64,000 nucleotides of DNA. Origin: Bacteroidota bacterium. GTDB lineage: Bacteria > Bacteroidota > Bacteroidia > Bacteroidales > WCHB1-69. The notes beneath the pieces are model-generated. The model had not been told where the DNA came from and made no database searches. It worked only from the letters and a program-made list of their open reading frames with translations. Below, piece after piece: positions 17,046 through 24,954 of the stretch. Every line of letters begins with the position of its first letter. The first letter of the stretch is position 1. Location: NCBI GenBank assembly GCA_023413895.1, contig JAEZOU010000020.1, positions 16,551 to 80,550 on the forward strand, given 5' to 3'. A program made the translations under genes and the position numbers.

Positions 17046-17618
17046 CTATCCCAATAAAGTTACTTCTCCCTTTTCAAGGCGATATTGTTTACCGCTTTCA
17101 GGACAGACAGCGCACCCTTCGGCATCGAAATTGAGAGTATGTCCGTACTCGCTTACCCAACCAATCTGGCGAGCTGGATTTCCTACAACTAAAGCGTAAG
17201 GAGGCACATTACGAGTCACTACAGCTCCAGCTCCGATTAACGCATACGCACCAATAGTATTTCCACAAACCACTGTTGCATTGGCACCTATCGAAGCTCC
17301 TTTACAAATTCGGGTAGGTAAAAATTGGTTGCGACGACAAATTGCGCTGCGCGGAATCAGCACATTTGTAAAAACTACTGAAGGGCCTAAGAAAACATCA
17401 TCTTCACAAATCACTCCTGTATAAATTGAAACATTATTCTGCACCTTTACATTGTTTCCTAAAATCACATTAGGAGAGATTACAACATTCTGTCCGATAT
17501 TACAATTTTCACCAATTATAGAATCTTTCATAACATGGGAAAAGTGCCAAATTTTGGTTCCTTTACCAATTTGACAAGGAAAATCGATATATGAAGATTC
17601 ATGAACAAAATAATCCAT
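17046..17618 (-). CDS. wlbB: UDP-2-acetamido-3-amino-2,3-dideoxyglucuronate N-acetyltransferase
   Basis: 190-residue left-handed beta-helix acyltransferase. Hexapeptide repeats run through most of the chain (IGENCNIGQNVVISPNVILG, GASIGANATVVCGNTIG). The beginning YFVHESSYID and KGTKIWHFSHV (active-site histidine region) and the ending YALVVGNPARQIGWVSEYG are those of WlbB/WbpD, which acetylates the 3-amino group with acetyl-CoA. It complements wlbA on the same strand; a 224-base gap separates it from rluB. The C-terminus has CAVCPESGKQY, a small Cys pair of unknown role. Upstream a weak TACTTTTA at 17664-17671 could be the -7 element. Confidence 0.9.
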   Translation of the reverse strand: MDYFVHESSYIDFPCQIGKGTKIWHFSHVMKDSIIGENCNIGQNVVISPNVILGNNVKVQNNVSIYTGVICEDDVFLGPSVVFTNVLIPRSAICRRNQFLPTRICKGASIGANATVVCGNTIGAYALIGAGAVVTRNVPPYALVVGNPARQIGWVSEYGHTLNFDAEGCAVCPESGKQYRLEKGEVTLLG

Positions 17619-17753
17619 TTAATGTTAATTTACCATCGATAACGAATTTCATTTCTCTTTATTGTAAAAGTACAAATAAAATATTTTTACTCTATATAAT
17701 AAAAGGAACTTTTGTGCGTTGTGAAATCGGTTAATTTAAATCTTTATTAGATT

Positions 17754-18848
17754 ATGACAAACGAAAACTACTATTGTATTATCATGGCTGGCGGAATAGG
17801 AGTCAGATTTTGGCCAGTAAGCAAAACTGAAACACCAAAGCAATTTATTGATATACTGGGAGATGGAGAAACTCTTATTCAGAAAACTTTCAAACGTTTC
17901 CTAAAAATATGTCCCAAAGAAAATATCTATATCGTTACCAATAGTCAATACTCACAAATTGTCAAAGAACAACTTCCTGACATTGAAGATGACCAGATAG
18001 TTTTGGAACCGGCACGTCGTAATACAGCACCATGCATTGCATACGCAAACTACAAAATCAAGGCAAAAAATCCTGATGCTGTAATTGTAGTGGCTCCTTC
18101 TGACCACATTATTTTGAACGAAGAGAAATTTACTGAAGTAATTACGCGGGGATTGGGCACTGTAGCTACCCATCCGTGGTTGCTTACCATCGGCATTCGT
18201 CCCTCCTATCCGAACACCGGATATGGCTACATTCAATATGATGAAGAGAAAGTTTATGCCAACAACGATTCTATTTATGAAGTAGTAAATTTCACAGAAA
18301 AACCTGCGTTAGAAATGGCGCAACAATTTATTGCAAGTGGTGATTTTCTTTGGAATGCAGGTATCTTTATGTGGTCATTAGAAACCATCATGACCGCTTT
18401 TGAACAATATCTTCCTGAAATCAACGATCTTTTTAAACAGAGCGAACCTATTTTGAACACCGAAAATGAGGTGGAATATATCCAAACTATCTACCAGGTA
18501 TGCCGTAACATCTCCATTGACTATGGAATTATGGAAAAAGCCGAAAATGTACACGTTTATGCAGCTGATTTCGGATGGTCTGATTTAGGAACTTGGGGAG
18601 CACTCTACGATTTTCGCAAAAAAGATGAAAATGGAAACTCCATCGTGGGAAATCGTGTAAAAACATATAACACCCAAAACTGCATTATCAATGCGAAGCC
18701 ATACAAAGTTGTTGTTGCTCAAGGATTAGAGGATTTTATTGTGGTAGATACTGACGATGTACTACTCATCTGTAAAAGAGATGAAGAGCAACAAATTCGT
18801 CAATATGTAAACGATGTAAAGATTGATTTTGGTGACAAATATGTATAG
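17754..18848 (+). CDS. manC: Mannose-1-phosphate guanylyltransferase
   Basis: 364-residue nucleotidyltransferase making GDP-mannose from mannose-1-phosphate and GTP. The nucleotide-binding loop is IIMAGGIGVRFWPVSK followed by TPKQF; VAPSDHI, EKP and FLWNAGIFMW are typical, as is the end segment GWSDLGTWGALYD. The phosphomannose-isomerase domain found in bifunctional ManC/AlgA proteins is absent, so this is the short form common in Bacteroidetes. It is divergent from wlbB with 135 bases between them, fitting a surface-polysaccharide neighbourhood. No convincing promoter could be fixed. Confidence 0.93.
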   Translation: MTNENYYCIIMAGGIGVRFWPVSKTETPKQFIDILGDGETLIQKTFKRFLKICPKENIYIVTNSQYSQIVKEQLPDIEDDQIVLEPARRNTAPCIAYANYKIKAKNPDAVIVVAPSDHIILNEEKFTEVITRGLGTVATHPWLLTIGIRPSYPNTGYGYIQYDEEKVYANNDSIYEVVNFTEKPALEMAQQFIASGDFLWNAGIFMWSLETIMTAFEQYLPEINDLFKQSEPILNTENEVEYIQTIYQVCRNISIDYGIMEKAENVHVYAADFGWSDLGTWGALYDFRKKDENGNSIVGNRVKTYNTQNCIINAKPYKVVVAQGLEDFIVVDTDDVLLICKRDEEQQIRQYVNDVKIDFGDKYV

Positions 18849-18925
18849 GATTATACTCTTTTAAACAAAAGCATCAATCAGCTATTTTTACCTCAAAATA
18901 AGTGTAAAAAAAAGTTTTTATAAAA

Positions 18926-18957
18926 TTGGACTTTTTCGCTTTTTTTTGCGAATTTTG
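18926..18957 (+). promoter_or_regulatory. Probable promoter of the arginine deiminase gene
   Basis: TTG at 18926-18928 and a degenerate -7 (GAATTTTG, 18950-18957) spaced 21 bases, ending 27 bases before the ATG. Confidence 0.45.
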
Positions 18958-18984
18958 CAGGTTCAAACTTAAGTATCTTTTTAT

Positions 18985-20217
18985 ATGGATTCAATACAAG
19001 TTAATTCAGAAATTGGAAGGTTAGAGGGGGTGATTTTACATACTCCAGGTCCAGAAATTGAGCAGATGATTCCTGGAAATATCCACGAAGCTTTATATAG
19101 TGACCTTTTAAATCTTAATATTGCATCAAGAGAATACGCAAACTTTAAAGGTGTTTTTTCAAAATGGACAAAAACCTACCAGGTAGTTGACCTACTTTCT
19201 CAAGTTTTAGACAATACTGATGTTAGAAAATCGCTATTAAGCACTATTTTAAAAGTGGAAAATCGTGAATTTCTGACAGAAGAGATGTTATCACTTACAA
19301 GTGCAGATTTAGCACGATTCTTAATTGAAGGTTATCCTTTCAAAGACGGCGTTCATCCGAAAGAATTCGCTGCAAACGAGTTCCTGCTCAATCCGCTTTA
19401 CAACCTCTTTTTTACACGCGATGCATCTTCATCGATGTACAATCAAGTAGTGATTCACTCTATGCGTACTACCGTTCGTGACCGCGAAAGCTATATTATG
19501 GAAGCAATTTTCAATAATTGTTTCCACGCCGAAACATTAACACCTAAAACTTATGCGGGAGCAACGACAGAAGGTGGGGACTTGCTTATTGCAAAAGATG
19601 ACGTTTTGTTTATAGGTTGTGGTGGTCGTACCAATTCAAAGGGTATTCAATATATGGTTGATAATTTTGTTCAGAAGAAAAAGAAACAACATATTGTTGT
19701 TCAAGAACTTCCACTAGAACCAGATTCATTCATCCATTTGGATATGGTTTTCACAATGTTGGCACAAGATCGCTGTATGGTTTTTTCACCATTAATTTTG
19801 GCGAACAATACTCCATACCATGCTACCCATATTGAAATTGACAACGGAAAGGTGTATTACCACGAGCACAAGAACTTCCTAGAAGCGACCAAGCGTGTTG
19901 GATTCGATTTCAATCCTATACTTTGTGGTGGCAATGACGTACGCTATCAACATCGCGAACAATGGCACTCTGGAGCTAACTTTTTCGCATTAGGAGAAGG
20001 AAAAGTTATCGGATACTCACGCAACACACATACTATTGACGCACTTGCAAACGCAGGATTTTCAGTACTTAAAGCAGAAGATGTTTGCTACGACCGCGTA
20101 AATATGAACGATTATGAACGTTTTGTCGTTACTTTTGATGCAGCAGAGCTTCCCCGTGGTGGAGGTGGCGCACGCTGTATGACAATGCCAGTAAGACGCG
20201 CTCCTGTAAATTGGTAA
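18985..20217 (+). CDS. arcA: Arginine deiminase family enzyme
   Basis: 410 residues, the usual ADI length. Hallmarks of the guanidine-modifying fold are present: GRLEGVILHTPGPE at the start, LFFTRDASS, TTEGGDLLI, H251 in FIHLDMVFTM and the nucleophile C398 in RGGGGARCMTMP. Arginine deiminase hydrolyses arginine to citrulline and ammonia. ATG 18985 is the only sensible start. No arcB (ornithine carbamoyltransferase), arcC (carbamate kinase) or antiporter is adjacent, so it may serve ammonia production or acid resistance rather than a local ATP-yielding pathway (inference). A strong terminator follows. Confidence 0.88.
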   Translation: MDSIQVNSEIGRLEGVILHTPGPEIEQMIPGNIHEALYSDLLNLNIASREYANFKGVFSKWTKTYQVVDLLSQVLDNTDVRKSLLSTILKVENREFLTEEMLSLTSADLARFLIEGYPFKDGVHPKEFAANEFLLNPLYNLFFTRDASSSMYNQVVIHSMRTTVRDRESYIMEAIFNNCFHAETLTPKTYAGATTEGGDLLIAKDDVLFIGCGGRTNSKGIQYMVDNFVQKKKKQHIVVQELPLEPDSFIHLDMVFTMLAQDRCMVFSPLILANNTPYHATHIEIDNGKVYYHEHKNFLEATKRVGFDFNPILCGGNDVRYQHREQWHSGANFFALGEGKVIGYSRNTHTIDALANAGFSVLKAEDVCYDRVNMNDYERFVVTFDAAELPRGGGGARCMTMPVRRAPVNW

Positions 20218-20235
20218 TTTCACATAATCTTAAAC

Positions 20236-20277
20236 AAAAGGCTGTAAACATATTTAAGTATGCTTACAGCCTTTTTT
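20236..20277 (+). terminator. Rho-independent terminator after arcA
   Basis: Perfect 12-bp stem AAAAGGCTGTAA / TTACAGCCTTTT (20236-20247 with 20264-20275) ending in a T run. Confidence 0.92.
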
Positions 20278-20280
20278 GCA

Positions 20281-20509
20281 ATTATAGTCTTTAATTTCGC
20301 AAATTTCATTAGTAATAATGAGAATTCTCTACTTCACTAAGTAATTCGTGTTCTAAAATTCGTACTTTTAGCTTATGTAATTTCACTTTTAAAACTAGTT
20401 TTTTACATATACACTTAATATTTGTTGGATTTTACACACTTTGTAGAAGGTCATTATAGAAGCATCTGATATATAATTATCAGACACTGATAAAATTTAA
20501 TCTTGAGCA
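20281..20509. other. Gene-free AT-rich gap between arcA and rpsA
   Basis: No frame of note. The only structure seen is a 7-bp inverted repeat TCTGATA/TATCAGA at 20465-20484. The stretch lies between two terminators facing each other. Confidence 0.6.
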
Positions 20510-20537
20510 TAAAAAAAGGGCGACTTAAAGCCGCCCT
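20510..20537 (-). terminator. Terminator of rpsA
   Basis: Minus strand AGGGCG arm (20537-20532) pairs with CGCCCT (20522-20517) and is followed by seven T residues. Confidence 0.85.
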
Positions 20538-20559
20538 ATAGTTTTGGGAAGAGGAACTA

Positions 20560-22485
20560 TTATTCTTCGCTCTTTTCCAAGTCGTTTCTTAAGTTTTGAA
20601 GAACATCAAGATCGCCTAAAGTAGTTTTTTCATTACTTTCGTTTATTTTAGCGATATCTTTTTGTTTGCCCTTGTTTTCAGCTTGAGCACGTTTTTCTTC
20701 TTCTTCTTTAGTGTCTTGCCATGTTTTGGTATGAGACAATGTGATTTTCTTACCTTCTTTAGAGAATTCAATTACTTTGAAAGGCAATACCTCATCAATC
20801 TTAACGGCAGATTTATCTTCTTTTGCCATTGCACGGTTGAAAGCGAAACCTTCAATACCGTATGGAAGAGCGATTACATAACCTTTATCGTTTTGTGATA
20901 ATACTGTACCTTCGTGAGTTGAACCAACGGTAAACAATGTTTCAAAAACGTCCCATGGATTTTCTTCAAGTTGTTTGTGACCTAAGCTCAAACGGCGGTT
21001 TTCAACATCAACGTCAAGAACGATAACTTCGATAGGATCGTTGATTTTTGTGAATTCAGCTGGGTGTTTGATTTTCTTAGACCAAGAAAGGTCAGAGATG
21101 TGAATTAAGCCGTCAACGCCTTCTTCAAGTTCCACAAAGATACCGAAGTTAGTGAAGTTTCTAACGGTAGCTGTGTGTTTTGAATTAACTGGATATCTGT
21201 TTGCGATATTTTCCCATGGATCTGGAATAAGTTGTTTGATACCCAAAGACATTTTTCTCTCTTCGCGGTCAAGTGTAAGAACAACAGCTTCCACTTCTTC
21301 TCCAACTTTAAGGAAATCGTGAGCAGTACGTAAGTGTTGTGACCAAGACATTTCAGACACGTGGATAAGACCTTCAACACCTGGAAGGATTTCAACGAAT
21401 GCACCGTAATCAGCGATAACGACAACTTTACCTTTTACTCTGTCACCTACGTTAAGTTCTGGGCTAAGAGCATCCCATGGATGTGGAGTAAGTTGTTTCA
21501 AGCCGAGAGCAATACGTTTTTTGTTATCGTCGAAGTCAAGGATAACCACGTTGATTTTTTGATCCAATTGAACGATTTCTTCTGGGTGAATAATTCTACC
21601 CCAAGAAAGGTCGGTAATGTGGATAAGACCATCAACGCCACCCAAGTCGATGAATACACCATAAGTGGTGATGTTTTTAACTGTACCTTCAAGGATTTGA
21701 CCTTTTTCAAGACGAGCAATAATTTCAGCTTTTTGAGCTTCAAGTTCGTCTTCGATAAGAGCTTTGTGAGAAACCACAACGTTTTTGTATTCGTGGTTGA
21801 TTTTAACAACCTTAAATTCCATAGTTTTGTTAACGTAAACGTCATAGTCACGGATTGCTTTCACGTCGATTTGAGAACCTGGCAAGAATGCTTCGATTCC
21901 GAATACATCAACGATTAAACCACCTTTGGTTCTGCATTTAACAAAACCAGTGATAATTTCTTGAGAATCGTATGCTTGATTGATACGTTGCCAAGATTGA
22001 AGCAAGCGAGCTTTTTTGTGAGACAATTGTAATTGTCCTGTTGCATCTTCTTGGTTTTCAACATAAACTTCGATTTCGTCACCAATCTTAAGATTTGGGT
22101 TATAACGAAGTTCAGATGCTGAAATAACACCATCAGATTTAAAACCGATATTAACTACGATTTCGCGGCTATTGAAAGAAACTACAGTACCGATAATAAC
22201 GGCTTGTTCATCAATAGATTTGAAAGATTTTGTGTAAAGTTCTTCATATCTATCTGAATCAGATTTTGAATATTTAGAACCTTTAGTATCCATTGATGAC
22301 CAATCGAAGTTTTGCATCATTTCAGCGTATGGATTTTCAAACTCTCTCATTTTTTTAGGAGCAGAAACCTCAGCTTTGATAGGTTCTTCAATTGTTGGGA
22401 GTTCTTCTGCAACTGGTGCATTTTCAACAGCTGCTTGTTCTTGTTGTGCTTCCATTTCAGGAGCATTTTCTAAAATTTCTGACAT
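20560..22485 (-). CDS. rpsA: 30S ribosomal protein S1
   Basis: 641 residues with an acidic N-terminal tail (first 70 residues, Glu/Ala/Pro-rich), six S1/OB domains and a charged C-terminal tail. The domains open at VIIGTVVSFN, EIITGFVKCR, ILEGTVKNITTYGVF, RVKGKVVVIADYGAF, TATVRNFTNFGIF and THEGTVLSQNDKGY; domains 3-5 end in the typical GLIHI(S/T)DLSW or GLIHVSEMSW. S1 delivers mRNA to the 30S subunit. In Bacteroidetes, where Shine-Dalgarno sites are rare, S1 is a large protein of this sort. Codon use is strongly biased. It is monocistronic with its own -7 element and terminator. Confidence 0.97.
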   Translation of the reverse strand: MSEILENAPEMEAQQEQAAVENAPVAEELPTIEEPIKAEVSAPKKMREFENPYAEMMQNFDWSSMDTKGSKYSKSDSDRYEELYTKSFKSIDEQAVIIGTVVSFNSREIVVNIGFKSDGVISASELRYNPNLKIGDEIEVYVENQEDATGQLQLSHKKARLLQSWQRINQAYDSQEIITGFVKCRTKGGLIVDVFGIEAFLPGSQIDVKAIRDYDVYVNKTMEFKVVKINHEYKNVVVSHKALIEDELEAQKAEIIARLEKGQILEGTVKNITTYGVFIDLGGVDGLIHITDLSWGRIIHPEEIVQLDQKINVVILDFDDNKKRIALGLKQLTPHPWDALSPELNVGDRVKGKVVVIADYGAFVEILPGVEGLIHVSEMSWSQHLRTAHDFLKVGEEVEAVVLTLDREERKMSLGIKQLIPDPWENIANRYPVNSKHTATVRNFTNFGIFVELEEGVDGLIHISDLSWSKKIKHPAEFTKINDPIEVIVLDVDVENRRLSLGHKQLEENPWDVFETLFTVGSTHEGTVLSQNDKGYVIALPYGIEGFAFNRAMAKEDKSAVKIDEVLPFKVIEFSKEGKKITLSHTKTWQDTKEEEEKRAQAENKGKQKDIAKINESNEKTTLGDLDVLQNLRNDLEKSEE

Positions 22486-22586
22486 TTTTTGTCGGCGATT
22501 TGCAATGCAAATCTATTTTTTAAAGGTTAAACTTGAGGTTAACTTACTGATTTTCAACTTGAAGAGCCTCTTTCAAATTGAACGTG

Positions 22587-22594
22587 CAAAAGTA
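22587..22594 (-). promoter_or_regulatory. -7 element for rpsA
   Basis: Minus strand TACTTTTG, 102 bases upstream of the rpsA ATG, which leaves a leader of about 95 bases that could carry autoregulation by S1 (inference). Confidence 0.5.
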
Positions 22595-22751
22595 CAATTT
22601 TTTTCCTTTTCTCCAGTCATTATTTTAAAGTTTTTGAAAAAGAAAAAAAATCCCGTTGTGGAACATTCCCAATACTCTTTACGACATAGAATAAAAGATG
22701 TAAGTTTCTGGTTAATATTGAAGCAAGGTTTTCTAGTTGAAATTTCATCTT

Positions 22752-22827
22752 ATCCCCTTTGACGTCGAGGGGATTTATTTTATGAATATTTATAATTAAG
22801 GCCGATCTCTTTTTAGAAATCAGCCTT
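22752..22827. repeat. Two hairpins in the rpsA-uspA gap
   Basis: ATCCCC/GGGGAT (22752-22757 with 22769-22774), then AAGGCCGAT/ATCAGCCTT (22798-22806 with 22819-22827, one mismatch). The second is immediately downstream of uspA on the minus strand and may terminate it, though the T run is poor. The remainder of 22486-22856 holds only the rpsA promoter region. Confidence 0.45.
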
Positions 22828-22856
22828 TACAAATTTTCTACACAAATATCATAGTG

Positions 22857-23705
22857 TTATTTTGAAATATTCATGTGATTGATATTAGGGACAATCAACA
22901 TTGGCATTGGTGTAGAACTGAGCAAACGACGAGTAGAGTTGCCCAACCATAAATCTGAGAATTCATCCTCCTCCTCACGCATAACCACCAAAAGATTTGC
23001 ATCAATATTCTTTGCGTATTCGATTACAGCATTTTCCATGCCATCTTGTGTATGAATAGCATCTACATCATTACGAATATTAGCATTATCGCACATCTTT
23101 TTAGCAAAATTGATTTGGATATCAACGACATGCTTTACTTCATTAGTTGCCGCTGTATAAACGCCCAAAATCATCACTTTAGCATTGAAAGCTTTTGCAA
23201 AATTGATTGCATGACGCATTTTCTGAAGTGTTTCAAAACTTGTATCAATGGGAACCAACACCTGAGTTAAGTCGCGACCAATATTGATTCCTTCACGCAA
23301 AGTCAAAACAGGAATTCGAGATAATGCTACTGAGCGTATCACATTACTTCCTACATATTTCTCTTCATAACCAGACATTCCGTGAGTTCCTACTGCTAAA
23401 ACAGCATTTTCCAAATTATTAGCATATTTTGATAATTCAATAGGTGGTTTTCCCTCTAACACAACACTTTGCACATCACAACCTTCTGCTTCCTTACGCA
23501 CTTCTTCCAACAAGGCAGCAAGTTTTTGTTTGCTAAGTTCTGAATATTCATCTTTGCCTTCAACATCTGCGTGACGCATAACTGATGGAGTTCTTACCCA
23601 AACCAAATGGATAGCGGCTTCAAAGCGAACAGCAGCGGCAATTGCATGTTTCAAAACATTTAAGGAGTTATTTGAAAAATCAACTCCGACAACAATATTT
23701 TTCAT
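22857..23705 (-). CDS. Universal stress protein, tandem UspA domains
   Basis: 282 residues made of two Usp domains. The first begins MKNIVVGVDFSNNSLNVLKHA and ends around TLREGINIG; the second begins TQVLVPIDTSFETLQKMRHA and ends STPMPMLIVPN. The ATP-binding pattern G-2x-G-9x-G-(S/T) appears as VGTHGMSGYEEKYVGSNV in domain 1 and is degenerate (VMREEEDEFSDLWLGNSTRR) in domain 2. Such tandem Usps are cytoplasmic stress proteins of unclear mechanism. It has its own -7 element and is separated from aroK by 58 bases. Confidence 0.92.
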   Translation of the reverse strand: MKNIVVGVDFSNNSLNVLKHAIAAAVRFEAAIHLVWVRTPSVMRHADVEGKDEYSELSKQKLAALLEEVRKEAEGCDVQSVVLEGKPPIELSKYANNLENAVLAVGTHGMSGYEEKYVGSNVIRSVALSRIPVLTLREGINIGRDLTQVLVPIDTSFETLQKMRHAINFAKAFNAKVMILGVYTAATNEVKHVVDIQINFAKKMCDNANIRNDVDAIHTQDGMENAVIEYAKNIDANLLVVMREEEDEFSDLWLGNSTRRLLSSTPMPMLIVPNINHMNISK

Positions 23706-23742
23706 AGCTTTATATTTAAATTATATTATCAAAATTATGCAG

Positions 23743-23750
23743 CAAAAGTA
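23743..23750 (-). promoter_or_regulatory. -7 element for uspA
   Basis: Minus strand TACTTTTG, 37 bases upstream of the uspA ATG. Confidence 0.55.
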
Positions 23751-23763
23751 GTAATAATTTTTC

Positions 23764-24291
23764 TTACTTACAATAGTTATCTATAGTTTTTTTGATAGCA
23801 TTACACAAATCGGATAAAGAAATACTCTCTCCTTTACATATAATATGCGCTTGGAGGTAAAATTGTTCACGAACAGCCAACATTTTTTTTATATAATCCA
23901 ATAATTCGTCAGGGTTTTGCTGAGCGATGAGAGGGCGCACTGTCTTACTTTTCGTTAATCTATCGTGTAGGGATTCTGGAGATAACTTTAGATAGATGCA
24001 GCAACAATTTTTCAGAAGTAAAGAGAGGTTATTTTCGAAACACGGCAATCCACCGCCACAGGCAATTACTCTATTTTTTTCATCAAACTGCTCTTTCAAC
24101 ACCTCATGTTCACATTTTCGGAAAGCATCTTCGCCATATTTTCGGAAGAACTCATGAACAGATATCCGATACTTCTTCTCAAAATAGGAATCCGTATCCA
24201 CAAAACTCCAACCCAAAGCATTCGCCAAACGTTTGCCCACTTTACTTTTTCCAGCGCCAGGAAAACCAATAAGTGCAACTCGTGTTACCAT
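23764..24291 (-). CDS. aroK: Shikimate kinase
   Basis: 175-residue P-loop kinase: Walker A GFPGAGKSKVG (K15, S16), shikimate-binding aspartate in FVDTDSYFEKKY, ACGGGLPCFENN, and the lid arginine region KSKTVRPLI. It phosphorylates shikimate at O3 in aromatic amino-acid synthesis. The start codon abuts the elbB stop without a gap, and elbB begins 15 bases after the TldD-like gene, so these genes are likely one transcript. Confidence 0.95.
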   Translation of the reverse strand: MVTRVALIGFPGAGKSKVGKRLANALGWSFVDTDSYFEKKYRISVHEFFRKYGEDAFRKCEHEVLKEQFDEKNRVIACGGGLPCFENNLSLLLKNCCCIYLKLSPESLHDRLTKSKTVRPLIAQQNPDELLDYIKKMLAVREQFYLQAHIICKGESISLSDLCNAIKKTIDNYCK

Positions 24292-24939
24292 TTACATACT
24301 TTCAAGCATCGACTTTATTAAGTTATCTGCACACAATGCAATATCTTTAATCGTAGCTGGGAGCATATAACAAGGGGTTGTAAAAATCAAATGCTCCTTA
24401 TCAGCAACCACCTCACCTTGTGCAGTTTCTTTATGTTTTGCTCCAAAGCTCAATACATCTTCAATTGTTTTAATATCAGTACCCACTGTTATAGTAACAT
24501 CACCTAAAACTTTGGCAACCATTACTGGAGAGATACACAACGCACCAATTGGTTTATGTGCTTGAAACATATCAACAACCACTTTGCGTACATCTTCACG
24601 TACGGTGGCATTTGCACCATCCAAAGCGTATGTAAAAAGACTTTTAGCTGCGCCAAATCCACCAGGGAAAACTACAGCATCGAAATCTTCTGCTTTAAAA
24701 TCTCTAATATCCAAAACATTACCCCTTCCGATACGAGCAGCTTCCACTCTCATATTGCGAGTTTCTGACATTGGCTGTTGAGTAAGGTGATTTATTACGT
24801 GATATTGATTCTCATCTGGAGCAAAAAGTGTATAGTTGCATCCCGCACTATCAATAGCGAGCATTGTCATTACAGATTCATGAATTTCCGAACCATCCAT
24901 AGAACCACATCCACATAAAATAACAGCAAATTTTTTCAT
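24292..24939 (-). CDS. elbB: ElbB/DJ-1-PfpI family protein (glyoxalase-like)
   Basis: 215 residues. It opens with KKFAVILCGCGSMDGSEIHES, carries the nucleophile-elbow cysteine in IGALCISPVM and the DAVVFPGGFGAAKSLF segment, matching the ElbB (isoprenoid biosynthesis protein with amidotransferase-like domain) branch of the class I glutamine amidotransferase-like fold. E. coli ElbB has weak glyoxalase activity; the true role is unsettled. The whole family length is present. It sits between the TldD-like gene and aroK with near-zero spacing. Confidence 0.9.
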   Translation of the reverse strand: MKKFAVILCGCGSMDGSEIHESVMTMLAIDSAGCNYTLFAPDENQYHVINHLTQQPMSETRNMRVEAARIGRGNVLDIRDFKAEDFDAVVFPGGFGAAKSLFTYALDGANATVREDVRKVVVDMFQAHKPIGALCISPVMVAKVLGDVTITVGTDIKTIEDVLSFGAKHKETAQGEVVADKEHLIFTTPCYMLPATIKDIALCADNLIKSMLESM

Positions 24940-24954
24940 ATTTCTATAATTTAG

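Noticed and set aside
21361..21918. 185-codon plus-strand frame opposite rpsA
   Set aside because: It is the antisense of S1 domains and has no promoter; the Phe/Asn-rich translation is the shadow of biased codons.
22752..22774. Terminator of uspA or a small RNA between rpsA and uspA
   Set aside because: The stem is short (6 bp) with a long loop, and no promoter or T run gives it direction.
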